Positions 1 to 6,921 of a stretch of DNA of 10,391 nucleotides are shown piece after piece. The notes under the pieces are model-generated. The model was not told the DNA's origin. It saw nothing but the letters and a program-made list of their open reading frames with translations, and searched no databases. The translations under genes were made by a program, and so were the position numbers. Position 1 is the stretch's first letter. Each line of letters starts with the position of its first letter. Source of the DNA: Clostridiales bacterium (GTDB taxonomy: Bacteria; Bacillota; Clostridia; TANB77; CAG-508); the NCBI GenBank assembly GCA_019419955.1, contig JAHZIB010000027.1, positions 1-10,391 of the forward strand. Reading direction: 5' to 3'.

Positions 1-56
1 TATATTATATCATAAAAGGTATTTTCTAGTTTACACAAAATTTCTGACAGTCTCAG

Positions 57-317
57 AAGCTTACCATGATCTATAGAAGATGCCAGGATAAAATAGGATG
101 GATTAACATAAACAAATAAGCTTACCATAATTCGGATAAAAATATAACAGTAGCGTTGGAATAATGGTAAACGGTCAATAAGAAGTTTACTATAATTCAA
201 GAAGACAACTTGTAGTAGGAGAAATTTTTTTCTACTGCAAGTTGTTTATTTAATGTAATTATATTACTACTGGTTAATTGGAATCTTCCTGCGCGGACTT
301 AAAGTTTAATATAAACC
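57..317. repeat. Dispersed ~16-nt motif, several copies
   Basis: A motif close to AAGYTTACYATRATTC occurs at 57-70 (diverging after CATGAT), 118-133 and 183-198, with a weaker copy at 302-317. An inverted copy (ATAATGGTAAAC) lies at 161-172 and forms an imperfect inverted repeat with 185-196. The direct copies are 61, 65 and 119 nt apart, near multiples of about 60. They may be degenerate tandem repeats or protein-binding sites. The region is AT-rich, so some of the similarity could be chance. Confidence 0.4.
203..247. terminator. Terminator-like hairpin
   Basis: CAACTTGTAGTAG at 206-218 pairs with CTACTGCAAGTTG at 232-244, with one G-U wobble. The stem extends three pairs outward to 203 and 247, including a second G-U. 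The loop holds a run of T. Only a short T tract follows the stem on the plus strand, so it could end a gene lying left of the window or serve as a bidirectional structure. Confidence 0.5.
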
Positions 318-408
318 ATTATACTGTAACCCTGAAATTATTATTTGTAATCTTCTAATGTTAACGTCCCTAATAAAATAAGAGAAAAAAGCCCAAAACC
401 ATTGAAAA

Positions 409-452
409 TGTTACAGAAATGTAATATAATTGTAATATAACTGTAATATTTG
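409..452 (+). promoter_or_regulatory. Four 11-nt direct repeats, PhoB/OmpR-box-like
   Basis: TGTTACAGAAA, TGTAATATAAT, TGTAATATAAC and TGTAATATTTG follow each other without gaps at an exact 11-nt period. Direct half-sites at 11-bp spacing are the known binding pattern of OmpR/PhoB-family response regulators, and the PhoB half-site (CTGTCAT plus an A/T spacer) looks similar. A TATTAT hexamer at 460-465 lies about 10 nt beyond the last core, the usual distance between such a box and a -10. I infer an activator site for the surface-protein gene. The regulator is not in the window. Confidence 0.5.
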
Positions 453-522
453 AGAATATTATTATCCGTAAGCTTAAATTATATAAGAACACATATGATG
501 AGAAAAATGGAATAAATTGATA

Positions 523-551
523 TTGACTAAAAGAAGAAAAGTAACTACAAT
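523..551 (+). promoter_or_regulatory. Sigma-A-like promoter for the surface-protein gene
   Basis: TTGACT (523-528) and TACAAT (546-551) each match the housekeeping consensus at five of six positions and are separated by the ideal 17 nt. Transcription would begin near 558 and give a leader of about 20 nt. The -10 lies inside an 18-nt near-palindrome, ACTACAATATATTATAGT (544-561), which could be an operator. A second possible start near 472, from the -10 at 460-465, would give a leader of about 107 nt. Confidence 0.6.
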
Positions 552-578
552 ATATTATAGTATAAAAGGTGAAAAAGG

Positions 579-3500
579 ATGGTAGGTAAAATGAGACTTA
601 AAAAAATTGCATTAATTTTTGTATTGACATTGCTTGCGTTGATTATGATAGGTTCATTTAATGTTTCTAATGCAGCAGATGGAAGCAAATATTTAGGTAT
701 TAGACCATTAAGAGCAAGTGGCTATGGTTATCAGGCTTTTGAGAAGAATGTATGGAAAATTGTTGAGTATGAGAGCAATCAAACTACATATAACTATGAT
801 AGTACCATATATTGTTTGAGAGCGGGTCCTGGATTTGGTTCAGAGATTTTTGGTAGTGGTCAACCCGAAGTAAGACATTATACAAAGTATTTTAATATGA
901 AGGATCCAAGTTCAATTGAATCTCCATATGATACTGCTATTCCAGAACCTGGAAGTGAGACATATAATTCTTTACTATGGTTACTTGAAAACATATATGT
1001 TGCACCATCACAAAACCCTGTAGGAGATGAAGCGCAAGAAGCAGCTGAATTTAAAAGTCAACTACTTAAAGCAGCAGGAATTCAAGAAGGATTATTGACT
1101 GACGATGATATTGATGTTGTACAACAGTTAGCGGTATGGCATTTTACGAATATGGGAGATAATAATTATGATGCTGGAACAACGGGCAATTTTGATTTGC
1201 ATGTTACGGTAGACCCTGGGTATGATGGAAATTATGAATCATTAAGTGATGATGCATATTTTGAAAATGGTTGGGATAGAGCAATAGCTGCACAAAAACT
1301 ATATAGATATCTTGTACAAACAGCAACATCTATGGGAACAAGCTATCAACCAAGTACAGCAAGTCAACCATACAAAATAGCTGAAACACAAATTAATGTT
1401 GATAAAGATAATAATAGTAATTATGTAATAGGTCCATTTAGAATTGAAAAGACAAGTGATACACCTGGAACGCTAGAGGGGACATTTCAAAATGGTAATG
1501 GAGAAACTTTAAATCCAACATTTCAAGATGAAAGAGGCAAAAAATTTGATAGTTTAGAAGATACTATAGGACAAGATTTTTATATAGTTTTACCTGATAC
1601 AACAAACATAGAAAAAATAACATTTACAATAAATGGTTCATATTTTGAGACTACAATTGAATACTGGTCTGTAGAAAATGCTCCAGAAGAGGACCAACCA
1701 GTAGCAATAATAGATAGGGGCAAAAAGGACTACTCAGATTCAGTAGAGTTTACACAAGAACCAGAAAAAATATTTGACTTAGCATTAAGAAAATTTATAA
1801 CATCTATTAATGGTGTTGAACCAACAGTAGATAGGGAGCCACAAATAAGTAGTGATACATTAGAAGATTTAGCCAATGGAACAACTACAACAGCTGATAA
1901 GATTCATCCAAAAGATGCACTAACAGTAAAAACTGGAGATAGTGTAATATATACAATAAGAGTTTACAATGAAGGCGAAGTAGATGCTATTGTAACAGAG
2001 ATAACAGATTATTTACCAGAAGGATTGCAATTAAAGAAAAATAGTCAAATTAATACAGATAATGGTTGGGTTAGTAGCACTGGAAATGAAGTGACCACAG
2101 ATTTACTTGCAGGACAAGTAATACCTGCATTTGATGGTACTACATTAAGTTATTTAGATGTTCAAGTTGAATGTGAGGTTACAGCGAGTGTAGGACAAAA
2201 TGATACTAAGCTTAAGAATATTGCTGAAATTACAGGGGCAACAGATTCTGAAGGACAGGATATGACAGATAGGGACTCAACACCTGATAATGTAGATACA
2301 AGTAATTATGGTGAGCAGAGCCAAGAAGATGATGATGATTTTGAAAATTTAGTAATATTAGGTCAATATTTTGATTTAAGTTTAAGAAAATTTATTACTG
2401 CAGTAAATGATACAGAACTTAAGGATGATGAAGGAAATTATTTAAGAGAACCTCAAGTTGATGTAACAAGTTTGGCAGCAGGAACTACTACTACAGCAAC
2501 ATATAACCATCCAAAGAATCCAGTAACTGTGGCAGTTGGTGATGAGGTAATATATACGATTAGAGTGTATAATGAAGGGCAAATTGATGGATATGTGTAT
2601 GAGATTACAGATTATTTGCCAGAAAATCTTGAGTTTATAAACGATACATTTAATGCTCAATATGGTTGGGAATTAGGAACTGATGGTAGAACAATTACAA
2701 CATCAATAACATCTCCTGATACAACAAATTCTGCAAGCAGAGATTTAATATATGAAAATAGAAAAGAAGGTTCAGATAAAGTAATTTTAAATGCTTTTGA
2801 TGGGCAAACATTAGATTATATTGATGTTCAAATAAAATGTAAAGTAAAAGACACAGCAGTTGCTGAAGAAAAGCTAACAAATATTTCTGAAATAACAGAC
2901 TTTAGGGATTCTAACAAGGAGAAAATAACTGATAGGGATTCAACAGAGGAAAATGTTACATTACCATCAGATAGTACTCTACCTAATTATAAGGATGATG
3001 AGATAAACAGAGGAGACAAATATATCCCAGGTCAAGAAGACGATGATGATTTCGATAAGGTGGTTGTTCAGAAATTCGACTTAAGTTTGAGAAAATTTAT
3101 TACAGGTGTAAATGACCAAGTGATTACTGATAGGGAGCCTGTGTTTAGTATAGTAGATGGAAAATATACATATACACATACAAAAGACCCAATTACTGTG
3201 GAAACAGGAGATACTGTAATATACACTTTGAGAATTTACAATGAAGGGGATATTGCAGGATATGCAGATGAAATAAAAGATGATTTGCCAGAGGGATTGG
3301 AATTTTTACCTGAGAACGACACGAATATTAATTATAGATGGGTAATGTATGATGCAAACGGGCAAGTTACAGAAAACGTGGCAGATGCAGTAAATATAAG
3401 AACAGATTATTTATCAAAGGCACAAGCAGATGAGACAGGTAGAGATAATCTAATAGAAGCATTTGAGCCAGAGACAATGAGTGAGCCAGATTATAAAGAA

Positions 3501-4892
3501 GTAAGAATTGCATTTAAAGTAACGGAGCCAAATACTTCAGACAGAATAATAATTAATACTGCTGAAATATCAGAGGATAGTAATGAGAATGGAGAACCTG
3601 TTGATGATATAGATTCAACACCAGACAATGATGAGGAAAACGAAGATGACATTGATATAGAAAAGATAAAAGTTAACTATTTTGATTTAAGTTTAAGGAA
3701 ATTTATAACAGGTGTAAATGATGAGCAAATTAGTAACAGGGTACCAGTATTTAGCATTGAGGATGGCGAATATGTATATACACATACAAAAGAACCAGTA
3801 GAAGTTGCAAATGGAGACACTGTAGTATATACATTAAGAATTTACAATGAAGGACCACAAGCAGGATATGCAGAAGAAGTAAAAGATGACTTGCCAGAGG
3901 GATTGGAATTCTTACCTGATAATGGGGTAAATACAGAATATAGATGGGTAATGTATGATGCAAATGGAGAGATTACAGATAATGTAGCAGAGGCAGTAAG
4001 CATTAGAACAGATTACTTATCTAAAGCTCAAGCAGATGAAACGGGTAGAGACAACTTAATAGAAGGATTTGACCCAGAGACAATGTCACAACCAGATTAT
4101 AAAGATTTGCAAATAGCATTTAAAGTAACAGAGCCAAATACATCAGATAGAATACTTATTAATACAGCAGAGATATCAGAAGATAGTGATGAAGAAGGAG
4201 AGCCAGTAGAAGACATAGACTCAACACCAGACAATGATGAGGAAAACGAAGATGACATTGATATAGAAAAAGTAAAAGTTTCATACTTTGACTTGGCACT
4301 AAGAAAAATTATATCTAAGGTAACAATGACATTAGATGGAAAGACAACAGTGGAAGAAACAGGTCATAAGTTTGAAGATGACCCAGAAGAAGTAGTAAAA
4401 ATAGAGTTAGGAAATCATAAGATAGAAGACTCAGTACTAAAATTCACATATCAGATACGTATTACAAATGAAGGTACAAAAGCAGGATATGCATACGAAA
4501 TAAAGGACTACATACCGGAAGGACTAGAATTTGTAGAAGAAGATAATGAAGGTTGGGTACTTTCAGAAGATGGCAAAACAGTAACAACAGACCAATTAAA
4601 AGATGTGTTGCTAGAACCAGGAGATAGTAGAGTAGTAGAGATTACATTAAGATGGATAAACGGACAAAGGAATCTTGGTGTAAAGCAAAACTGGGCAGAA
4701 ATATCAAAAGACAGTGATGATGATATAGACTCGACACCAGACAACAAAGTAGAAGGCGAGGACGACATAGATGAGGCATCAGTAGTACTATCAATAGTAA
4801 CAGGTATTGGAGAAAACTATGCATTGGTAATAGGAGCAGTACTTGTAATAGTAGCAGGAGGAATATTCTTAATTAAGAGGTTTGTATTATAA
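579..4892 (+). CDS. Cys-Gln thioester-domain surface adhesin with five DUF11-like repeats
   Basis: This 1437-residue secreted protein probably mediates attachment. Residues 1-33 form a signal peptide (basic start, hydrophobic core, cleavage near SNA-AD). The thioester domain spans about 36-265: Cys79 in TIYCLRAG and Gln183 in the TQXA-like QLAVW motif should form the internal Cys-Gln thioester that such adhesins use to bind targets covalently. A linking domain follows (about 280-398). Five stalk repeats begin at 399, 598, 833, 1035 and 1237. Each opens with FDL(S/A)LRK, contains a DUF11-like Y-x-(I/L)-R/Q-(I/V) strand and D-(Y/D)-(L/I)-PE(G/N)L, and ends in N-x-(A/S)-EI and an acidic linker. 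A membrane helix (about 1414-1432) and KRFVL end the protein. There is no LPXTG, but SIVTGIGE occupies the sorting-signal position. ATG 579 follows a GGTGA ribosome binding site. ATG 591 is possible and would also leave a complete signal peptide. The gene appears monocistronic, ending at a hairpin terminator. Family assignment is secure; the ligand is unknown. Confidence 0.93.
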   Translation: MVGKMRLKKIALIFVLTLLALIMIGSFNVSNAADGSKYLGIRPLRASGYGYQAFEKNVWKIVEYESNQTTYNYDSTIYCLRAGPGFGSEIFGSGQPEVRHYTKYFNMKDPSSIESPYDTAIPEPGSETYNSLLWLLENIYVAPSQNPVGDEAQEAAEFKSQLLKAAGIQEGLLTDDDIDVVQQLAVWHFTNMGDNNYDAGTTGNFDLHVTVDPGYDGNYESLSDDAYFENGWDRAIAAQKLYRYLVQTATSMGTSYQPSTASQPYKIAETQINVDKDNNSNYVIGPFRIEKTSDTPGTLEGTFQNGNGETLNPTFQDERGKKFDSLEDTIGQDFYIVLPDTTNIEKITFTINGSYFETTIEYWSVENAPEEDQPVAIIDRGKKDYSDSVEFTQEPEKIFDLALRKFITSINGVEPTVDREPQISSDTLEDLANGTTTTADKIHPKDALTVKTGDSVIYTIRVYNEGEVDAIVTEITDYLPEGLQLKKNSQINTDNGWVSSTGNEVTTDLLAGQVIPAFDGTTLSYLDVQVECEVTASVGQNDTKLKNIAEITGATDSEGQDMTDRDSTPDNVDTSNYGEQSQEDDDDFENLVILGQYFDLSLRKFITAVNDTELKDDEGNYLREPQVDVTSLAAGTTTTATYNHPKNPVTVAVGDEVIYTIRVYNEGQIDGYVYEITDYLPENLEFINDTFNAQYGWELGTDGRTITTSITSPDTTNSASRDLIYENRKEGSDKVILNAFDGQTLDYIDVQIKCKVKDTAVAEEKLTNISEITDFRDSNKEKITDRDSTEENVTLPSDSTLPNYKDDEINRGDKYIPGQEDDDDFDKVVVQKFDLSLRKFITGVNDQVITDREPVFSIVDGKYTYTHTKDPITVETGDTVIYTLRIYNEGDIAGYADEIKDDLPEGLEFLPENDTNINYRWVMYDANGQVTENVADAVNIRTDYLSKAQADETGRDNLIEAFEPETMSEPDYKEVRIAFKVTEPNTSDRIIINTAEISEDSNENGEPVDDIDSTPDNDEENEDDIDIEKIKVNYFDLSLRKFITGVNDEQISNRVPVFSIEDGEYVYTHTKEPVEVANGDTVVYTLRIYNEGPQAGYAEEVKDDLPEGLEFLPDNGVNTEYRWVMYDANGEITDNVAEAVSIRTDYLSKAQADETGRDNLIEGFDPETMSQPDYKDLQIAFKVTEPNTSDRILINTAEISEDSDEEGEPVEDIDSTPDNDEENEDDIDIEKVKVSYFDLALRKIISKVTMTLDGKTTVEETGHKFEDDPEEVVKIELGNHKIEDSVLKFTYQIRITNEGTKAGYAYEIKDYIPEGLEFVEEDNEGWVLSEDGKTVTTDQLKDVLLEPGDSRVVEITLRWINGQRNLGVKQNWAEISKDSDDDIDSTPDNKVEGEDDIDEASVVLSIVTGIGENYALVIGAVLVIVAGGIFLIKRFVL
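1773..4778 (+). repeat. Five in-frame DUF11-like stalk repeats
   Basis: The units begin at 1773, 2370, 3075, 3681 and 4287, each opening with codons for FDL(S/A)LRK. Their lengths are about 199, 235, 202, 202 and 164 residues. Units 3 and 4 are the most alike, at roughly four in five identical residues with no gaps. The last unit is shorter and opens FDLALRKII. In each unit a first-strand Lys (K405, K604, K839, K1041, K1243) and a late Asn (N547, N768, N993, N1195, N1371) are conserved, the spacing expected of intramolecular Lys-Asn isopeptide bonds. Confidence 0.85.
3615..4270 (+). repeat. 50-nt exact direct repeat at 606-nt distance
   Basis: Positions 3615-3664 and 4221-4270 are identical and encode the acidic linker STPDNDEENEDDIDIE plus flanking codons. 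The distance equals one repeat unit of the surface protein, so it is in frame. Such a pair could support loss or gain of one unit by recombination. Confidence 0.85.
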
Positions 4893-4928
4893 AAATTAGA
4901 CTAACATATAGTTAAGAATAAAGAATAG

Positions 4929-4967
4929 AAAAAGAGAGTAGTTTAGGTATTAGACTGCCCTCTTTTT
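4929..4967 (+). terminator. Rho-independent terminator after the surface-protein gene
   Basis: The stem AAAAAGAG...CTCTTTTT continues inward to about 14 pairs, with one A-C mismatch and one G-U, around an 11-nt loop (4943-4953). The descending arm ends in TTTTT. It starts 36 nt after the stop codon and should separate this gene from the following operon. The A tract in the other arm could also make it work in the reverse direction. Confidence 0.75.
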
Positions 4968-4985
4968 GTTGATTGGAGTCAATTG

Positions 4986-5079
4986 AACTTTGAGGACACT
5001 TTTTAAAGTTCAGGAAAGTTTAGCAGTCTTAAGAGGACTGATATATAAAATGTGATTTTTAAAGAGTGTCTCCAAAGTT
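4986..5079. repeat. 94-nt long-hairpin element, copy 1
   Basis: Terminal 22-nt arms (4986-5007 and 5058-5079) pair with one A-C mismatch and two G-U pairs. A nested CAGTC/GACTG hairpin lies at 5024-5040. The arms carry GGACACTT on the left and AGTGTCTCC on the right. A second element at 7885-7977 has almost the same length, the same core at the same depth and different outer arm sequences. A small mobile-derived palindromic repeat (REP or MITE-like) is my inference. No coding capacity is seen. Confidence 0.55.
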
Positions 5080-5099
5080 AAAAAAAAATTCATTAATTG

Positions 5100-5141
5100 T
5101 TTACTTTACTATAACCATATGATATAATCGAAAACATATGG
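5100..5141 (+). promoter_or_regulatory. Extended -10 promoter with flanking inverted repeat
   Basis: TATAAT at 5123-5128 is preceded by TGA, giving an extended -10. A weak TTTACT lies 17 nt upstream at 5100-5105. Transcription should begin near 5135. The perfect inverted repeat CCATATG (5115-5121) and CATATGG (5135-5141) brackets the -10, with half-sites centred 20 nt apart, about two helical turns. That spacing suits a dimeric repressor. The right half-site overlaps the first base of the ribosome binding site GGAGG (5140-5144). This promoter would drive the three-gene operon. Confidence 0.6.
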
Positions 5142-5150
5142 AGGATTGAA

Positions 5151-6107
5151 ATGAATCAGATTTTAATGGTTGATAATAATAAAAAGAAAAAAACAAAAAA
5201 ACAAAGAGGCGGTTCAGGACCTGTTGAAATAAAAAATATAGTTAGATTTTTTGCAATTGTTATTATAGTGTTTGGCTTGTTTTTAATAGGTCATAGCTCA
5301 TATGGGTTGTACGTTAATAGCAAAGGTACAAGCACAGAAGATTTAGCAAACATAACAATGCATAGAGAAAATGATACTCTAATTGTAAACGTAGAAAGTG
5401 TAAATGTAATTGAAAAATTTAAGTACAACTGGCAGAATTCAGAGCAAAGGTCAGTTCCAGTAGAAAGCAAAAGCTTTACACAGGAAATTATATTGCCAAG
5501 TGAGAATAACATCTTGACAATAACTTTAGAGGACGAAACAGGTAGAGCTGTAACTTATACAAAAGAAATTATATTAGATGGGGTTGATATAGCAAAGCCA
5601 TCTATAAGCATAGAGAAACAATATAGTGGAATAAGAATTAGTGTAGTGGATGAAACTAAAATAGAATATATGACTTATAGAGTAGATGATGGAGAAGAAA
5701 AACGAGTAGATAAAAATAATGAGGACGACACAACAATAGAGTATGCAGTAGGAGAGGAAGAATTTGGTAGAGGTACCCATAAAATATATGTTACAGCAGT
5801 TGATGCAGCAGGGAATTTTAGTACAGATGAGCAAGAAGTAGTTATATCATCTGAAAGACCTACAATTAACAATATGTATATAGACTACGAACAAGGCAAG
5901 TTAATTATAGAAGCATCTGACGCGGATGGGCTTGATTCAATAGAAGTAAATTTGAATGGCAATGTTTATAATATGCCTAACTTAAATCGAACAGAAGCGG
6001 CATTCTCATTAGATTTAATTGAAGGCACAAATACAATTAGTATTAAACTTACAAATGTAAATGGAATAACTTCAGAAGGAGCGACTGAGTTCGAGTATGC
6101 AAGATAA
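5151..6107 (+). CDS. Membrane-anchored protein with Ig-like extracellular domains
   Basis: This is a 318-residue protein of unknown function. It starts with a short, very basic cytoplasmic tail (KKKKTKKQRGG, about residues 11-21) and a single membrane helix at about 31-54, so the rest should lie outside the cell. The outer part reads as about three beta-sandwich modules: 64-144, 148-234 (with YVTAVDAAGNFST, typical of bacterial Ig-like folds) and 236-316 (ASDADGLDSIEVNLNG, also typical). No catalytic motif or sorting signal is visible. The start is supported by GGAGG six nt upstream. It is the first gene of an operon and overlaps the next gene by 11 nt, which suggests translational coupling and a shared role. 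It could be an accessory or sensory subunit for the downstream membrane protein. That link is inferred from gene order only. Confidence 0.85.
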   Translation: MNQILMVDNNKKKKTKKQRGGSGPVEIKNIVRFFAIVIIVFGLFLIGHSSYGLYVNSKGTSTEDLANITMHRENDTLIVNVESVNVIEKFKYNWQNSEQRSVPVESKSFTQEIILPSENNILTITLEDETGRAVTYTKEIILDGVDIAKPSISIEKQYSGIRISVVDETKIEYMTYRVDDGEEKRVDKNNEDDTTIEYAVGEEEFGRGTHKIYVTAVDAAGNFSTDEQEVVISSERPTINNMYIDYEQGKLIIEASDADGLDSIEVNLNGNVYNMPNLNRTEAAFSLDLIEGTNTISIKLTNVNGITSEGATEFEYAR

Positions 6108-6909
6108 AATAATATTTTATTTTATAATATATTCATTTCTAGGCTGGTGCTTGGAATCTGTATATAAATCAATTATATTTAAAAAAGTGACAAATAGTGG
6201 GTTCTTATATGGACCTTTTTGTCCTATGTATGGAATAGCAGCAGTTTTAATGCTAATGTTAGGAAATATTTCAAATAACATATTTGTGATTTTTATCATC
6301 AGCTTTTTATGGTTTTCAGTTTGGGAATATATTGTTGCTATTGTTTTAGAAAAGTTGTTTAAAACGAAGTATTGGGACTATTCTGATTTAAAGTTCAATA
6401 TACACGGGCGAATTTGTTTAAAGAATTCAATATATTGGGGAATCTTGGGAGTACTTTTAATTTTTGTTATACAACCTCAAATTGAAAAAGTTACACATTT
6501 AATTCCTAGCAGTATACTAATATATATTGATGTAATTTTATGTATTGCAATATTAGTAGATATGCTAATTACAATCTCTAAAACAATGTCTATAGATAAA
6601 AAGGTAAGGCAAGTATTTGAACTGAGTGAAAACATAAAAGAAAAAATAAAGGAGTTAAAAAATACAGATGTATTAGGAAAGAACTATAAAGAAACTACAC
6701 AAAAACTTATTGAAGAAATGAAAGAAAAACAGTATATACTTAAAATTAAAGTATATAAAAGAATCATAAGATTGAGAAAAGCATTCCCAGAAATGAATTC
6801 TGATAACATTGCTAAATTCATGACGCAAAAGATTGAATTAAAAGATATAAAGGAAAAAATAAAAGAGCACAAAAATAAGGTTAAAGATAAAAAGAGAAAT
6901 AGTACTTAG
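6097..6909 (+). CDS. CmpB-type putative ABC transporter permease (PF06541-like)
   Basis: This 270-residue multi-pass membrane protein carries the signature of the family named ABC_trans_CmpB: FLGWCLES near residue 14, GFLYGPFCPMYG at 35-46, WEYIVAIVLEKLF at 76-88, WDYS at 93-96 and FNIHGRICL at 100-108. Membrane segments lie at about 5-22, 44-58, 62-84, 112-128 and 138-160. Despite the family name, no ATPase partner is encoded here and transport activity is not established for the family. The C-terminal third (about 165-270) is soluble, rich in Lys and Glu, probably helical or coiled coil and probably cytoplasmic. The start ATG lies inside the upstream gene, whose TAA ends 8 nt later. The AGAAGGAG at 6074-6081 is rather far away, so coupled re-initiation is likely. 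The next gene follows at once. Confidence 0.85.
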   Translation: MQDKIIFYFIIYSFLGWCLESVYKSIIFKKVTNSGFLYGPFCPMYGIAAVLMLMLGNISNNIFVIFIISFLWFSVWEYIVAIVLEKLFKTKYWDYSDLKFNIHGRICLKNSIYWGILGVLLIFVIQPQIEKVTHLIPSSILIYIDVILCIAILVDMLITISKTMSIDKKVRQVFELSENIKEKIKELKNTDVLGKNYKETTQKLIEEMKEKQYILKIKVYKRIIRLRKAFPEMNSDNIAKFMTQKIELKDIKEKIKEHKNKVKDKKRNST

Positions 6910-6921
6910 GAGGAATTTTGT

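Larger units (their letters stand above)
1..578. other. Non-coding region upstream of the surface-protein gene
   Basis: I see no credible gene here. Short ATG-initiated frames, such as a 17-codon one starting at 66, have no ribosome binding site. The stretch contains several related 16-nt motifs, a terminator-like hairpin at 203-247, a four-copy 11-nt direct repeat at 409-452 and a promoter at 523-551, each listed separately. Between about 250 and 400 I recognise nothing definite. Confidence 0.7.

Noticed and set aside
66..119. A 17-codon frame starting at ATG 66
   Set aside because: There is no Shine-Dalgarno sequence and it overlaps the dispersed repeat motif.
57..198. A CRISPR-like array, because of the repeated motif at 61-65 nt spacing
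   Set aside because: The repeats are only about 16 nt, imperfect, partly inverted and few, and no cas gene is present.
250..578. A cyclic-di-GMP riboswitch in the adhesin leader, suggested by the nearby GGDEF gene
   Set aside because: None of the conserved GEMM-type core sequence or structure is visible, and the likely leader is only about 20 nt.
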